Shown one piece after another: positions 43,645-53,881 of a DNA stretch of 64,000 bases. Every line of letters begins with the position of its first letter. Position 1 is the first letter of the stretch. Position numbers and translations under genes: made by a program. The notes under the pieces were generated by a model. The model was not told where the DNA came from and did not search any database. It was given only the letters and a program-made list of their open reading frames with translations. The stretch covers positions 1 through 64,000 of the forward strand of contig NZ_JAKVIO010000003.1 of assembly GCF_022601895.1 (NCBI RefSeq), in the 5' to 3' direction. This DNA comes from Sphingomonas sp. LaA6.9 (GTDB lineage: Bacteria > Pseudomonadota > Alphaproteobacteria > Sphingomonadales > Sphingomonadaceae).

Positions 43645-44934
43645 TCAGTCGGCGAACGGATCGCGGACTAGGATGGTGTCCTCGCGCTCGGGACTGGTCG
43701 AGACCAGCGCCACAGGGCATTGGATAAGTTCCTCGACGCGGCGGATATATTTGATCGCCTGGGCTGGAAGCTGCGCCCAGCTGCGCGCCCCCGCGGTCGA
43801 TTCGGACCAGCCCTCGATCTCTTCATAGATCGGTTCGATCGCGGCCTGATCGGCGGCATTGGCGGGATAGTGGTGGATGACCTCGCCGCGCAGCTTGTAG
43901 CCTGTGCAGATCTTTACGGTCTCGAAGCCGTCGAGCACGTCGAGCTTGGTGAGCGCGATGCCGGTGACGCCCGAAACCGCGACCGACTGGCGCACCAGCA
44001 CCGAATCGAACCAGCCACAGCGCCGCTTGCGTCCTGTGACCGTGCCGAATTCATGGCCGCGCTCGCCGAGCCGCTCTCCCGTTTCGTCCTCAAGTTCGGT
44101 GGGGAAGGGGCCGGAGCCGACGCGCGTCGTATAGGCCTTTGCAATGCCGAGCACGAAGCCGACCGCTCCGGGGCCGAGGCCCGAGCCGCCCGCCGCGGTG
44201 CCCGCGATGGTGTTGGACGAGGTGACGAAGGGATAGGTGCCGTGATCGATGTCGAGCAGCACGCCTTGTGCGCCCTCGAACAGGATGCGCTTGCCCGCCT
44301 TGCGCGCCTCGTTGAGCATCAGCCAGACAGGCTTGGCGAACTGGAGCACGAAATCGGCGATCTCGCGCAGGTCCGCGAGCAGGCGTTCGCGGTCGATCGG
44401 CGGCTCGCCAAAGCCCGCGCGCAGCGCATCGTGATGCGCGGTCAAACGGTCGATCTGCGGACCCAGTTCGCCCAGATGCGCAAGGTCGCACACGCGGATC
44501 GCGCGGCGGCCGACCTTGTCCTCATAGGCCGGGCCAATGCCGCGGCGCGTGGTGCCGATCTTGCCCGCGCCCGACGCATCCTCGCGCAGCGCGTCGAGAT
44601 CGCGGTGGAAGGGCAGGATCAGCGTGCAATTGTCGGCGATGTGCAATGTCGCCGGCGTGATCGAAACGCCCTGGCCCGTCAGCTTCTCGGCCTCGGCCTT
44701 GAGCGCCCAGGGATCGAGCACCACGCCATTGCCGATCACGCTCGGCGTGCCGCGCACGATGCCCGAGGGGAGGAGCGAGAGCTTATAGACATTGTCGCCG
44801 ATGACGAGCGTGTGGCCCGCATTGTGGCCGCCCTGAAAGCGTACGACCATGTCGGCGCGTTCGGCGAGCCAGTCGACGATCTTGCCCTTGCCCTCATCGC
44901 CCCACTGGGCGCCGATCACTGCTACGTTAGCCAA
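43645..44934 (-). CDS. purA: adenylosuccinate synthetase
   Basis: PurA converts IMP and aspartate to adenylosuccinate with GTP. The 429 residues include the GTP-binding loop [15 protein letters not shown] at the N-terminus, [34 protein letters not shown] and [15 protein letters not shown]. Length and order of motifs are standard. It is in the reverse gene series serC-serA-hisZ-purA. Confidence 0.97.
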   Translation of the reverse strand: MANVAVIGAQWGDEGKGKIVDWLAERADMVVRFQGGHNAGHTLVIGDNVYKLSLLPSGIVRGTPSVIGNGVVLDPWALKAEAEKLTGQGVSITPATLHIADNCTLILPFHRDLDALREDASGAGKIGTTRRGIGPAYEDKVGRRAIRVCDLAHLGELGPQIDRLTAHHDALRAGFGEPPIDRERLLADLREIADFVLQFAKPVWLMLNEARKAGKRILFEGAQGVLLDIDHGTYPFVTSSNTIAGTAAGGSGLGPGAVGFVLGIAKAYTTRVGSGPFPTELEDETGERLGERGHEFGTVTGRKRRCGWFDSVLVRQSVAVSGVTGIALTKLDVLDGFETVKICTGYKLRGEVIHHYPANAADQAAIEPIYEEIEGWSESTAGARSWAQLPAQAIKYIRRVEELIQCPVALVSTSPEREDTILVRDPFAD

Positions 44935-44997
44935 GGTTTCAGCCTTCCTGGATTGTTACGCGCGACCCCTAGTCGCCCAAGCCGATTCGGTCCACCT

Positions 44998-46107
44998 TCA
45001 GGCGGGAACCGGCGCTCCGTCTTTAAGTATGTGCGAGCAGATCTGGGCTGCGGGCGTATCGTCTGCCGTGAGCGCCGCGACGGTCACCCAGCCTTCTGCA
45101 CGCATCTTTGCTGCGATCGCGGGATCCGTGTCCATCGGGACGAACAGCCGCTTGCGCTGGTGCGGAGTCAGGCCGGCGTCGACCAGCGGGTCGCAATAGA
45201 TCGAAAAGCCGATTGCGGGTTCCTCACGACCGTCTTCATGGACGATGGTGTAGGAGCCGCCGCGTCCGATCTCGCCGCTCACCCCTTCTGCAAACAGCGA
45301 GAAGCCGAACCAGCTCTGATATTCGAAGCCGTGGCGCTCGGTGGGATCCAGCGTCAGCGCGACCCCGGCGCCCAGCGGTGCGGCGATCGCCTCGAGCGCG
45401 TCGAGCCGCGAGGCAATCGCACCGCCAGCGAATCCGCGCAATCGCCTGATCGCCGCTTCAAACGGGCCGGCAGCCTCGACCAGCGGAAGAAACGCCTCCG
45501 CGCCAGCCGCGGAAAGCCCGCCGGCATCCTTGGCGTCTAGCAGTGCCCGGATCGCCGGCACACGCACAGGATCGGCGGCGAGCGGGCCTTGCGCCAGTGT
45601 TTCGACCAGATTGGGCAGCGTAAAATCGACCGTAATGCCGCTGACGCCCGCGGCGCCCAAAGCCTCGATCGCGACCGAGACGATCTCGCGTGCGGCGGCG
45701 ACGCTGTCGAGCCCGATGAGTTCTGCGCCGACCTGCATCATTTCGCGCTCGGGGCGGAGCTGCGTTGCCTTGAGCTTGAGCACCGAGCCGCCATAGGCGA
45801 GGCGGACGGGGCGCGGATGGTGCGCCATGCGCGTCGCAGCGATTCGGCCAACCTGCGCGGTGATGTCGGGGCGCACCGCCATGGTCCGTTGCGAGACGGG
45901 ATCCACGAAGCGCAGAAGATCCTGCGCGCGCGTCGATTTCAGGCGCCCGACGAGACCTGCCTCGAACTCGGCAAGCGGGGGTGAGACGCGCTCATAGCCA
46001 TGCGCAGCGGCGGTATCGAGCACGCGGCGGACAAGACGCGCGATCGCCTCGGCTTCGGGAGGAAGCCGATCGCGGAAACCTTCGGGAAGCAGGCCGGGCG
46101 GAATCAT
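44998..46107 (-). CDS. hisZ: ATP phosphoribosyltransferase regulatory subunit HisZ
   Basis: HisZ is a catalytically dead class II histidyl-tRNA synthetase-like protein that, with the short HisG, forms the first enzyme of histidine biosynthesis. The 369 residues contain a motif-2-like LRFVDPVSQRTMAVRPDITAQVGRIA and YGGSVLKLK. The short length and the lack of HisS anticodon domain separate it from HisRS. HisG is not in the window. Confidence 0.9.
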   Translation of the reverse strand: MIPPGLLPEGFRDRLPPEAEAIARLVRRVLDTAAAHGYERVSPPLAEFEAGLVGRLKSTRAQDLLRFVDPVSQRTMAVRPDITAQVGRIAATRMAHHPRPVRLAYGGSVLKLKATQLRPEREMMQVGAELIGLDSVAAAREIVSVAIEALGAAGVSGITVDFTLPNLVETLAQGPLAADPVRVPAIRALLDAKDAGGLSAAGAEAFLPLVEAAGPFEAAIRRLRGFAGGAIASRLDALEAIAAPLGAGVALTLDPTERHGFEYQSWFGFSLFAEGVSGEIGRGGSYTIVHEDGREEPAIGFSIYCDPLVDAGLTPHQRKRLFVPMDTDPAIAAKMRAEGWVTVAALTADDTPAAQICSHILKDGAPVPA

Positions 46108-46140
46108 GACGCCTCCTTAGCAAGCTTGCGTTCGATTGAA

Positions 46141-46180
46141 ATGCCGATTGGCATCAGGCCCTCTCCCCGAAGGGAGAGGG
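46141..46180. repeat. extragenic hairpins between serA and hisZ
   Basis: Two stems: ATGCC-GATT-GGCAT (46141-46154) and CCCTCTCCC-CGAA-GGGAGAGGG (46159-46180). The second has the look of the widespread proteobacterial CCCTCTCCC repeat family. Neither has a T run, so a repeat or processing element is more likely than a terminator. Confidence 0.6.
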
Positions 46181-46192
46181 TGATGGCTTGGA

Positions 46193-47779
46193 TCAGAACT
46201 TGAGCGCCTTGACCTTGTTGACGCCGGGCAGATTGCAGACGTTCCAAAGGACGGGCTCGGGCACGGGGCCGTCGACCGAGAGCAGCAGCGCTGCCTCGCC
46301 GCCCGGGCCATGCGAACGGCGGCCAAGATGGAAGGTGGCGATGTTGACGCCGGCCTCGCCCAGCGTCGAGCCGATACGGCCGATGAAGCCCGGTGCGTCC
46401 TGATTGACGACATAGAGCATCTCGCCGTCGAGATCGGCCTCGATCTTGATGCCGAACAGTTCGACGAGGCGCGGTTCGGAATTGCTGAACAAGGTTCCTG
46501 CGACCGATCGCTCGCTGCCGTCCTCGAGCTTGATCGTGACGCGCAGCAGCGTGTGGTAATCCGCCTCGCGGTCATGGCGCACCTCGCGGACATCGAGCCC
46601 GCGTTCCTTCGCGAGGAAGGGCGCGTTGACCATGTTCACCGTATCCGAATAGACGCGCATCAGCCCCGCGAGCACCGCAGCGATGATCGGCTTGGCGTTG
46701 AGCTCGGCCGCCGCACCCTCGGTCTCGATCGAGACGCCGCGGATATGATCGCCCTCGAGTTGCCCCACCAGACCACCGAGCTTTTCGGCGAGCGCCATAT
46801 AGGGCCGCAGCTTGGGCGCTTCCTCAGCGGACAGCGAGGGTACGTTGAGCGCGTTGGTGATCCCACCCGAGACCAGATAGTCCGCCATCTGCTCGGCGAC
46901 CTGAATCGCCACATTGACCTGCGCTTCGGATGTCGACGCGCCGAGGTGCGGGGTCGAGATGAAGTTGGGGGTGCCGAAGAGCGGGCTCGCATTGGCGGGC
47001 TCTTCGACGAACACGTCGAGCGCCGCGCCCGCGACATGCCCCGAATCGAGCGCCGCCTTGAGCGCCGCTTCATCAATCAGCCCGCCGCGTGCGCAGTTGA
47101 TGATCCGCACGCCCTGCTTCGTCTTTGCAAGGTTCTCGGCCGAGAGGATGTTGCGCGTCTGGTCGGTCAGCGGCGTGTGCAGCGTGATGAAATCGGCACG
47201 CGCGAGCAGATCGTCGAGCGCGACCTTCTCGATGCCCATTTCGACCGCGCGTTCGGGGGTCAGGAAGGGATCATAGGCGACGACCTTCATCTTCAGTCCG
47301 AGCGCGCGATCGGCGACGATCGAGCCGATATTGCCCGCGCCGATGAGGCCGAGCGTCTTGTTGGTCAGCTCGACGCCCATGAAGCGGTTCTTTTCCCACT
47401 TGCCCGCCTGCGTCGAGGCGTCGGCCTCGGGAAGCTGGCGCGCCAGCGCGAACATCAGCGCGATCGCGTGCTCGGCAGTGGTGATCGAGTTGCCGAAGGG
47501 GGTGTTCATGACGACGACGCCCTTGGCCGAGGCCGCGGGGATATCGACATTGTCGACGCCAATGCCGGCGCGGCCGACGACCTTCAGGTTGGTCGCGGCG
47601 TCGAGAATTTCCCTTGTGACCTTGGTCGCCGAACGGATTGCGAGACCATCATACTGGTCGATGATCGCGATCAGCTCTTCCTTGGTCTTGCCGGTAATTT
47701 CGTCGACCTCGACCCCGCGCGCACGGAAGATCTCGGCGGCCTTGGGATCCATTTTGTCCGAAATGAGAACTTTGGGCAT
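46193..47779 (-). CDS. serA: D-3-phosphoglycerate dehydrogenase (long form)
   Basis: SerA is the first enzyme of serine biosynthesis. The 528-residue protein is the long type: an N-terminal substrate/NAD domain with TLGLIGAGNIGSIVADRALGLK, RIINCARGGLIDEAAL and the catalytic His in STPHLGAS, then an intervening (ASB) domain and a C-terminal ACT domain with VNQDAPGFIGRIGSTLGEAG. The ACT domain suggests serine feedback. The repeat element between it and serC lies in the shared leader. Confidence 0.97.
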   Translation of the reverse strand: MPKVLISDKMDPKAAEIFRARGVEVDEITGKTKEELIAIIDQYDGLAIRSATKVTREILDAATNLKVVGRAGIGVDNVDIPAASAKGVVVMNTPFGNSITTAEHAIALMFALARQLPEADASTQAGKWEKNRFMGVELTNKTLGLIGAGNIGSIVADRALGLKMKVVAYDPFLTPERAVEMGIEKVALDDLLARADFITLHTPLTDQTRNILSAENLAKTKQGVRIINCARGGLIDEAALKAALDSGHVAGAALDVFVEEPANASPLFGTPNFISTPHLGASTSEAQVNVAIQVAEQMADYLVSGGITNALNVPSLSAEEAPKLRPYMALAEKLGGLVGQLEGDHIRGVSIETEGAAAELNAKPIIAAVLAGLMRVYSDTVNMVNAPFLAKERGLDVREVRHDREADYHTLLRVTIKLEDGSERSVAGTLFSNSEPRLVELFGIKIEADLDGEMLYVVNQDAPGFIGRIGSTLGEAGVNIATFHLGRRSHGPGGEAALLLSVDGPVPEPVLWNVCNLPGVNKVKALKF

Positions 47780-47799
47780 TGGTGTTTCCTTGATGCGGA

Positions 47800-47868
47800 G
47801 TGCCCCGGCGAAGGCCGGGGCCCAGAGTCATTCATGAAGGGTCTGGACCCCGGCCTTCGCCGGGGTAC
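47800..47868. repeat. REP-like inverted repeat between serA and serC
   Basis: Two 27-base arms (47800-47826 and 47842-47868) are inverted copies that match at 25 of 27 positions; each arm also contains its own hairpin (CCCCGGC-GAAG-GCCGGGG). The GGCCTTCGCC core is typical of extragenic palindromic repeats in sphingomonads. Being between two genes of the same direction, it may act as a partial transcription or decay barrier. Confidence 0.8.
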
Positions 47869-47878
47869 ACGCGGAAAT

Positions 47879-49039
<1,161 letters not shown>

Positions 49040-49211
49040 TTCAGTCTCTCCTTGCAGAGAGCACGCGCGGCGTTGGGACCGCGTGGCCCGCCGCCGCTCC
49101 TAGAGACGCGCGCGCCCCTGTCAACCTGATTGTCGGCGAGCAGCGCAAGAAAACGTCCGTGCCGCATCGTTCCGGGGTTCCATTTTTCGCTGATTTCGGG
49201 GAGAAAGGCGC

Positions 49212-49883
49212 ATGTTCGTGCGTCGGGGGTTTCGCGTCCTTTGGGCTCCGTTGATCGCGTCGGTGATGCTTGCCGGCTGCGGAGGAGGCGAGCGCGCGCG
49301 AATCCCCGAGAAGAAACCCGTCGCCGAGCGTCCACGCATCAGCGAGCGCGAACTGCGACAGTGCATGGCCGATCTGCGCGCGGCGGACGTCCGCTATGAT
49401 CCCTTGCCCGACCGCAGCTTCGATGGCGGCTGTTCGGCGATCGCTTCGGTCAAGCTGCTTGATGTCGGGGTGCCCGTCGCCAATCTCGGCGCGATGCAGT
49501 GCCCGCTCGCGCGAACCTTCGCGCAATGGGCCTATTATGCCGCGATGCCCGCGGCGCGGAAATTCCTCGGCAGCGAACTGGTGAAGATCGAGACGATGGG
49601 CAGCTATGCCTGCCGCAACGTCAACGGCAACGCATATTCGAGCGGCCGGCTTTCGGAGCACGCCTTCGCCAATGCGGTCGACGTTGCTGCCTTCCTTCTC
49701 GCGGACGGGCGGCGCGTGACCGTCACCAGCGGGTGGAACGGTTCATCGGACGAAAGGGCATTCCTGCGCGCGCTTCACCAGTCCGCGTGCAAGCGCTTCC
49801 AGACCGTGCTCGGCCCCGATTACAACCGCGCGCATTACGACCATCTGCATTTCGACATGGGGCGCGGTCCCTATTGCCGATGA
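49212..49883 (+). CDS. extensin-like family lipoprotein
   Basis: The 223-residue protein starts with a signal sequence and lipobox (ASVMLAGCGGG), then carries the bacterial extensin-like domain with four conserved cysteines and the SEHAFANAVDVAAF and RAHYDHLHFDMG motifs. These metal-ligand-like His/Asp groups resemble those of M15/peptidase-like DacA folds, so a zinc enzyme acting on cell wall is possible but unproven. It is divergent from serC. Confidence 0.85.
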   Translation: MFVRRGFRVLWAPLIASVMLAGCGGGERARIPEKKPVAERPRISERELRQCMADLRAADVRYDPLPDRSFDGGCSAIASVKLLDVGVPVANLGAMQCPLARTFAQWAYYAAMPAARKFLGSELVKIETMGSYACRNVNGNAYSSGRLSEHAFANAVDVAAFLLADGRRVTVTSGWNGSSDERAFLRALHQSACKRFQTVLGPDYNRAHYDHLHFDMGRGPYCR

Positions 49884-49924
49884 AGGACTTGGGGCTTTCA
49901 CGATAAACCGCTAAAGCCCCGGCA

Positions 49925-50809
49925 ATGACTACAGAACCGATCGTACCAAGCCGCGTCTTTCCCAAAGCCAGACAGGACGCCGAGACCGCCAAGCACGGCG
50001 TGTCCACCCCGCAGACCGAGCATCCCGCCTATCGGCTCGCCTTTCAGGACATCGATTTCCTGCTGCGCGAGGATCTGCGCCCCGTGCGCTTCCAGCTCGA
50101 ATTGCTGAAACCCGAACTGCTGCTCGAAGAAGCGCGGATCGGTTCGATGATGGTGTTCTACGGCTCGGCGCGGATTCCCGAGCCGTCCAAGGCGCAGGCG
50201 CTGCTCGATCTCGCGACCGACGAGCAGAGCCGCCGCATCGCCCAGCGACTGATCGCCAAGTCCAGATATTACGACGTCGCGCGCGATCTCGCCCGTCTGG
50301 CGAGCGAGTGCCCGCGTGACATGGACGGCAAGCGCCACTTCGTCGTCTGTTCGGGCGGCGGCCCCTCTATCATGGAAGCGGCCAATCGCGGCGCGGTCGA
50401 TGTCGGCGCGGATACTGTCGGGCTCAACATCGTGCTGCCACACGAACAGGCGCCCAACGAATATGTGACGCCGTCGCTCAGCTTCCAGTTCCACTATTTC
50501 GCGCTCCGCAAGATGCACTTCCTGCTGCGCGCGCGCGCCGTCGCGGTTTTCCCCGGTGGCTTCGGCACTTTCGACGAAATGTTCGAACTGCTGACGCTGA
50601 TCCAGACGGGCAAGATCAAGCCGATGCCCGTGCTGCTCTTCGGTCGCGAATTCTGGGAACGCGTCGTCAATTTCGAGGCGCTGGTCGAGGAGGGAGTGAT
50701 CTCGCCGCACGATCTCGACCTCTTCCACTTCGTCGAGACCGCCGAGGAGGCCTGGGCGATCGTGCGCGATTTCTATTCGGTGCCCGACTGCGCCGATCTG
50801 GCGATCTGA
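49925..50809 (+). CDS. LOG family protein, long type
   Basis: The 294-residue protein has a family N-terminal extension, then MMVFYGSARIPEPSKAQALL, VVCSGGGPSIMEAANRGAVD and the signature FPGGFGTFDEMFELLTLIQTGK near residues 208-229. It is likely a nucleoside monophosphate hydrolase or a relative such as PpnN-like. Unlike the short LOG in the carotenoid operon it is in a different context. Its 3' end overlaps the convergent GNAT gene by 37 bases. Confidence 0.9.
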   Translation: MTTEPIVPSRVFPKARQDAETAKHGVSTPQTEHPAYRLAFQDIDFLLREDLRPVRFQLELLKPELLLEEARIGSMMVFYGSARIPEPSKAQALLDLATDEQSRRIAQRLIAKSRYYDVARDLARLASECPRDMDGKRHFVVCSGGGPSIMEAANRGAVDVGADTVGLNIVLPHEQAPNEYVTPSLSFQFHYFALRKMHFLLRARAVAVFPGGFGTFDEMFELLTLIQTGKIKPMPVLLFGREFWERVVNFEALVEEGVISPHDLDLFHFVETAEEAWAIVRDFYSVPDCADLAI

Positions 50810-51408
50810 AGCGCCTTCATCCAGAATTGCATCGGCTTTTCGGTTTCGGCCGAATCGCCGATGTCGCGCCAGTTGAACCGCGCGATGAGGCCATCCACCT
50901 TCGAATAGCCCCGCTTCGACCAGAAGGCGTCGAGCGGGGTGTAGTCGCCGGGCCGTGCAGGGTGATCTTTGGGCCGGATGACCGCGCAGAAGGCGGCGTG
51001 CCGGCGTCCAAGTGCACGGCCGCGCGTCTCGCGGGCCTCGAAGAACGCATGGCCGAGTCCCTGGCCGCGATATTCGCGAAGCAGCACCGACTCGCCGAAA
51101 TAATAGACCGATGACAGCGGGATGCCGCGCTCGGCAAAGGGCGCGGCAAAATCTTCGGCATGGTCTTCCATGGGGGCGGCAGTGGTGACGCCGACGAGTC
51201 GGTCGCCATCAAAAGCGCCCATCACGAGCGCAGCCGTGCTTGCCACATAGGGCTTCAGATATTCCGCCTCATAGGCGGGGTCGCCCTCATAAAGATATGG
51301 GAAATCGCGGAACACCGCGATTCGGAGCGCGCCGATCTCCGGAAGGCGGCGGGTGAGCGAATCACCCGCCAGTATCTCGGTGCGGACGCCGGCGCCCGCC
51401 CGCAGCAT
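50773..51408 (-). CDS. GNAT family N-acetyltransferase
   Basis: The 211-residue protein has IGALRIAVFRDFPYLYEGDPAYEAEYL near the start and the acetyl-CoA motif VLLREYRGQGLGHAFFEARE near residue 113. The substrate is unknown. The ATG overlaps the stop of the cytochrome c gene by one base, and the C-terminus overlaps the end of the LOG gene on the other strand. Confidence 0.88.
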   Translation of the reverse strand: MLRAGAGVRTEILAGDSLTRRLPEIGALRIAVFRDFPYLYEGDPAYEAEYLKPYVASTAALVMGAFDGDRLVGVTTAAPMEDHAEDFAAPFAERGIPLSSVYYFGESVLLREYRGQGLGHAFFEARETRGRALGRRHAAFCAVIRPKDHPARPGDYTPLDAFWSKRGYSKVDGLIARFNWRDIGDSAETEKPMQFWMKALQIARSAQSGTE

Positions 51409-52025
51409 CAGTGCGCGGCAGGTGCCGCGGCATTTTCCGCCGGCGCGGCAGCGTTCGCCGCGGGGGCTGCTGCGGTGTCGGCCGCGGCCGGCGCTGCGCC
51501 AGCGGCGGGAAGCGGCAGGTTGGAGCCCTGGCTGTTGAGGTACACGATCAGGTTCGCGCGGTCTTCGGGCTTCGAGAGACCGGCAAAGGTCATCTTGGTG
51601 CCGGGCGCATATTTGCGCGGGCTGGCCAGCCACTTGTCCATGCCAGCGAAATCCCAGTTGCCCGCAACGCCCTTGAGCGCGTCGGAATAGGCAAAGCCCG
51701 CGACATGGCCGTGCGGCTTTCCGAGCGCGCCCCAGAGATTGGGGCCGATGCCGTTGGCGCCGCCCTGGTTGATCGTGTGGCACGCGGTGCACTTCTTGAA
51801 GACTTCCGCGCCCTTGGCCGCGTCGGCGGTGGGAAGCAGCGTCGCGATATCGACCGCAGCGGCGCCAGCGGCGCCGCCGGCCGCGGGATCGGCGTCAGCG
51901 ACTTCATATCCCGGCTTCTCGGGCGCGTGGCCCTTGAAATACATGCCGCTTGCAATGGATCCGCCAAGCGCGACGATGCCCGCCGCAAGTACCCATCCCG
52001 CAATCGTGTTGAACCGGTCGTCCAT
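51408..52025 (-). CDS. membrane-anchored cytochrome c (CycM-type, class I)
   Basis: The 205-residue protein has an N-terminal membrane anchor (AGWVLAAGIVALGGSIASGMYF), an acidic/Ala-rich linker, a single heme site CTACH (near residue 81), a Met ligand candidate in GTKMTF and an Ala-rich C-terminal tail. This layout resembles alphaproteobacterial CycM/c552, which passes electrons from the bc1 complex to cytochrome oxidase. The ATG at 52025 is preceded by AGAGGGA. Downstream is the coupled GNAT gene. Confidence 0.92.
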   Translation of the reverse strand: MDDRFNTIAGWVLAAGIVALGGSIASGMYFKGHAPEKPGYEVADADPAAGGAAGAAAVDIATLLPTADAAKGAEVFKKCTACHTINQGGANGIGPNLWGALGKPHGHVAGFAYSDALKGVAGNWDFAGMDKWLASPRKYAPGTKMTFAGLSKPEDRANLIVYLNSQGSNLPLPAAGAAPAAADTAAAPAANAAAPAENAAAPAAH

Positions 52026-52140
52026 CGAAATCCCTCTGCTCACCCGGGCATTAATTCGCGGCACCCTTTATCGGGGCATCGCGCAGACCGCAAGCCGCGC
52101 CTTGCCGTTCTGCGTCATTGTCCCTAAGCGCACTGCGCCC

Positions 52141-53037
52141 ATGGAAAATTATCCCGCCCCCGCCCGCCGCCTTGTCGAACAGATGGCCGAAGCCGCCGCG
52201 GCCGATCCCGCGCGCGCTGTGGCGTTTCAGGGGGCTCCGGGCGCCAATTCGCACATTGCGGCGATAGAGCACTTCCCCGACGGGTTGCCCTTGCCCTGCT
52301 TCTCGTTTGAGGACGCGATCGACGCGGTGCGCGAACGGCGCGCGGGCTGCGCGATGATCCCGATCGAAAATTCGCTGCACGGCCGCGTTGCCGACATCCA
52401 CTTCCTGCTGCCCGAATCGGGGCTGGTGATCACCGGCGAGCATTTTCTGCCGATCCACTACAGCCTGATGGCGTCGGGACCGATCGAGGGCGTGCGCGAG
52501 GCGACGAGCCATCCGCAGGCGCTCGGCCAGTGTCGCAAATGGCTGCGCGCGCGGGGGATTACATCGGTCGCCTATGCCGACACCGCGGGGGCTGCCGCGC
52601 TCGTCGCCGAACTGGGCGATCCCAGGGTCGCCGCGATTGCGCCGCCGCGTTCTGCTGCGCTCTATGGCCTGCAGACACTTGCCGAGGGGCTGGCGGATTC
52701 GGACGACAACACCACGCGCTTCGTGGTGCTTGCGCGCGAGGGTGTGACGCCCGCGCCCAACGGTCCCGTGATGACGACCTTCATCTTCGAGGTGAAGAAC
52801 GTACCCGCCGCGCTCTACAAAGCGATGGGCGGCTTTGCGACCAACGGGGTCAACATGACCAAGCTCGAAAGCTACCAGCGCGGCGCGAGCTTCGCGGCGA
52901 CCGAATTTTACGCCGATATCGAGGGCGCGCCCGGCGAGCCGGCGGTCGATCGCGCGCTCGAGGAGCTGCGTTTCCATACCAAATGGCTGCGGGTGCTCGG
53001 CACCTATCGCCAGGCGCGACCGCGCACCGTCGCCTAG
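52141..53037 (+). CDS. pheA: prephenate dehydratase
   Basis: A stand-alone prephenate dehydratase (phenylalanine biosynthesis) of 298 residues. The catalytic part has AFQGAPGANSHIAAIEHF, IPIENSLHGRVADIHFLL and the DDNTTRFVVLAR motif with its Thr-Arg-Phe; the C-terminal ACT domain has TTFIFEVKNVPAALYKAMGGFA and MTKLESYQRG, so Phe feedback is likely. The start at 52141 is chosen at MENYPAPARRLVEQMAE; the open frame continues upstream, opposite the cytochrome gene, without family resemblance. Chorismate mutase is not fused. Confidence 0.94.
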   Translation: MENYPAPARRLVEQMAEAAAADPARAVAFQGAPGANSHIAAIEHFPDGLPLPCFSFEDAIDAVRERRAGCAMIPIENSLHGRVADIHFLLPESGLVITGEHFLPIHYSLMASGPIEGVREATSHPQALGQCRKWLRARGITSVAYADTAGAAALVAELGDPRVAAIAPPRSAALYGLQTLAEGLADSDDNTTRFVVLAREGVTPAPNGPVMTTFIFEVKNVPAALYKAMGGFATNGVNMTKLESYQRGASFAATEFYADIEGAPGEPAVDRALEELRFHTKWLRVLGTYRQARPRTVA

Positions 53038-53879
53038 CCGAGCGCCTCGTCTAGCAACCGTGCGAGTCTCATCCCGCCGCGCTCGACCTGCAACCTGACC
53101 GGCGCGATCAGCTTTTCGATTGTCGCATTGTCCAGCGTTACGCGGCCGGCGGGCACGGAGCCGCAGGGATCGCCCCCATAGGCGCTGGCATAGGTGCTGT
53201 CGCGCGCCACCTGCCAATTTTCGCGGCTCCAGTCCTCGACCGAGCCTCCACCCATCGCTGCTCGCTCCTCCGCATTGTAGACGCGAACCAGCGAAGGCGG
53301 CGTGGTGATTGCGCGCTCGGCCAGATAGCCGTCCCAGATCAGATGCAGATTCATCCGCTCGGTAACCGCGTCGCCATAGCCCGCCTTGACGCGATTGCCG
53401 CCAAGGTCGCCGCGATCGCCAGCGTGGAGCGGCATGTGGAGGTCGCCGACGAAATGCACGAGAAAGGCGAGCGCCATCACACGCTCACGCACCGGCACGC
53501 TGTTGTCCGCCAGCAGCGTGGCGTTGCGCTCGATCTGCGCCGAGACGCAGTTGCCGTCCTTGCACGCCGCCTTCAGGTCGAAGGGCTTGCACACGTCGAC
53601 ATTCTGGTAGTGCCATGAATAGGCGTAGTTGAAGCGCTCCTTGAGCGGCTTGATGCAATCCGCCCAATAGCTTGCCTGCTCGATCGTCGCGACGGGGCAA
53701 GTTGGGGTTTCGAGCAGCCGGCCCTGCTTCAGCAACGCGTCAATGGCCGCGCGCGTCTTCGGGCTCACCTGTCTGTATGCGATCGCGGCGACGGTCTCAT
53801 GGCCAAAATCCCACCACGCAAGGGCAGGGGCGGGGGCAAGCAGCAGCGCGGCGACGGCCGCCAGCAGGATTTTGCGCAA
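53034..53879 (-). CDS. S1/P1 nuclease family, exported
   Basis: The 281-residue protein starts with a signal peptide (KILLAAVAALLLAPAPALA) and a mature N-terminal Trp (WWDFGHETVAAIAY), a zinc ligand in this family. Other His/Asp ligands are in LVHFVGDLHMPLHAGDRGDLGGN and MNLHLIWDGYL. It degrades single-stranded nucleic acid in the periplasm or outside. The start codon is TTG at 53879, two bases after the isoaspartyl peptidase stop, giving an n-region with Arg and Lys. The two exported hydrolases form one operon. Confidence 0.92.
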   Translation of the reverse strand: MRKILLAAVAALLLAPAPALAWWDFGHETVAAIAYRQVSPKTRAAIDALLKQGRLLETPTCPVATIEQASYWADCIKPLKERFNYAYSWHYQNVDVCKPFDLKAACKDGNCVSAQIERNATLLADNSVPVRERVMALAFLVHFVGDLHMPLHAGDRGDLGGNRVKAGYGDAVTERMNLHLIWDGYLAERAITTPPSLVRVYNAEERAAMGGGSVEDWSRENWQVARDSTYASAYGGDPCGSVPAGRVTLDNATIEKLIAPVRLQVERGGMRLARLLDEALG

Positions 53880-53881
53880 TG

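Noticed and set aside
43720-45540. A forward open frame of about 606 codons over purA and hisZ
   Set aside because: It spans two well-supported reverse genes and shows no recognisable domain.
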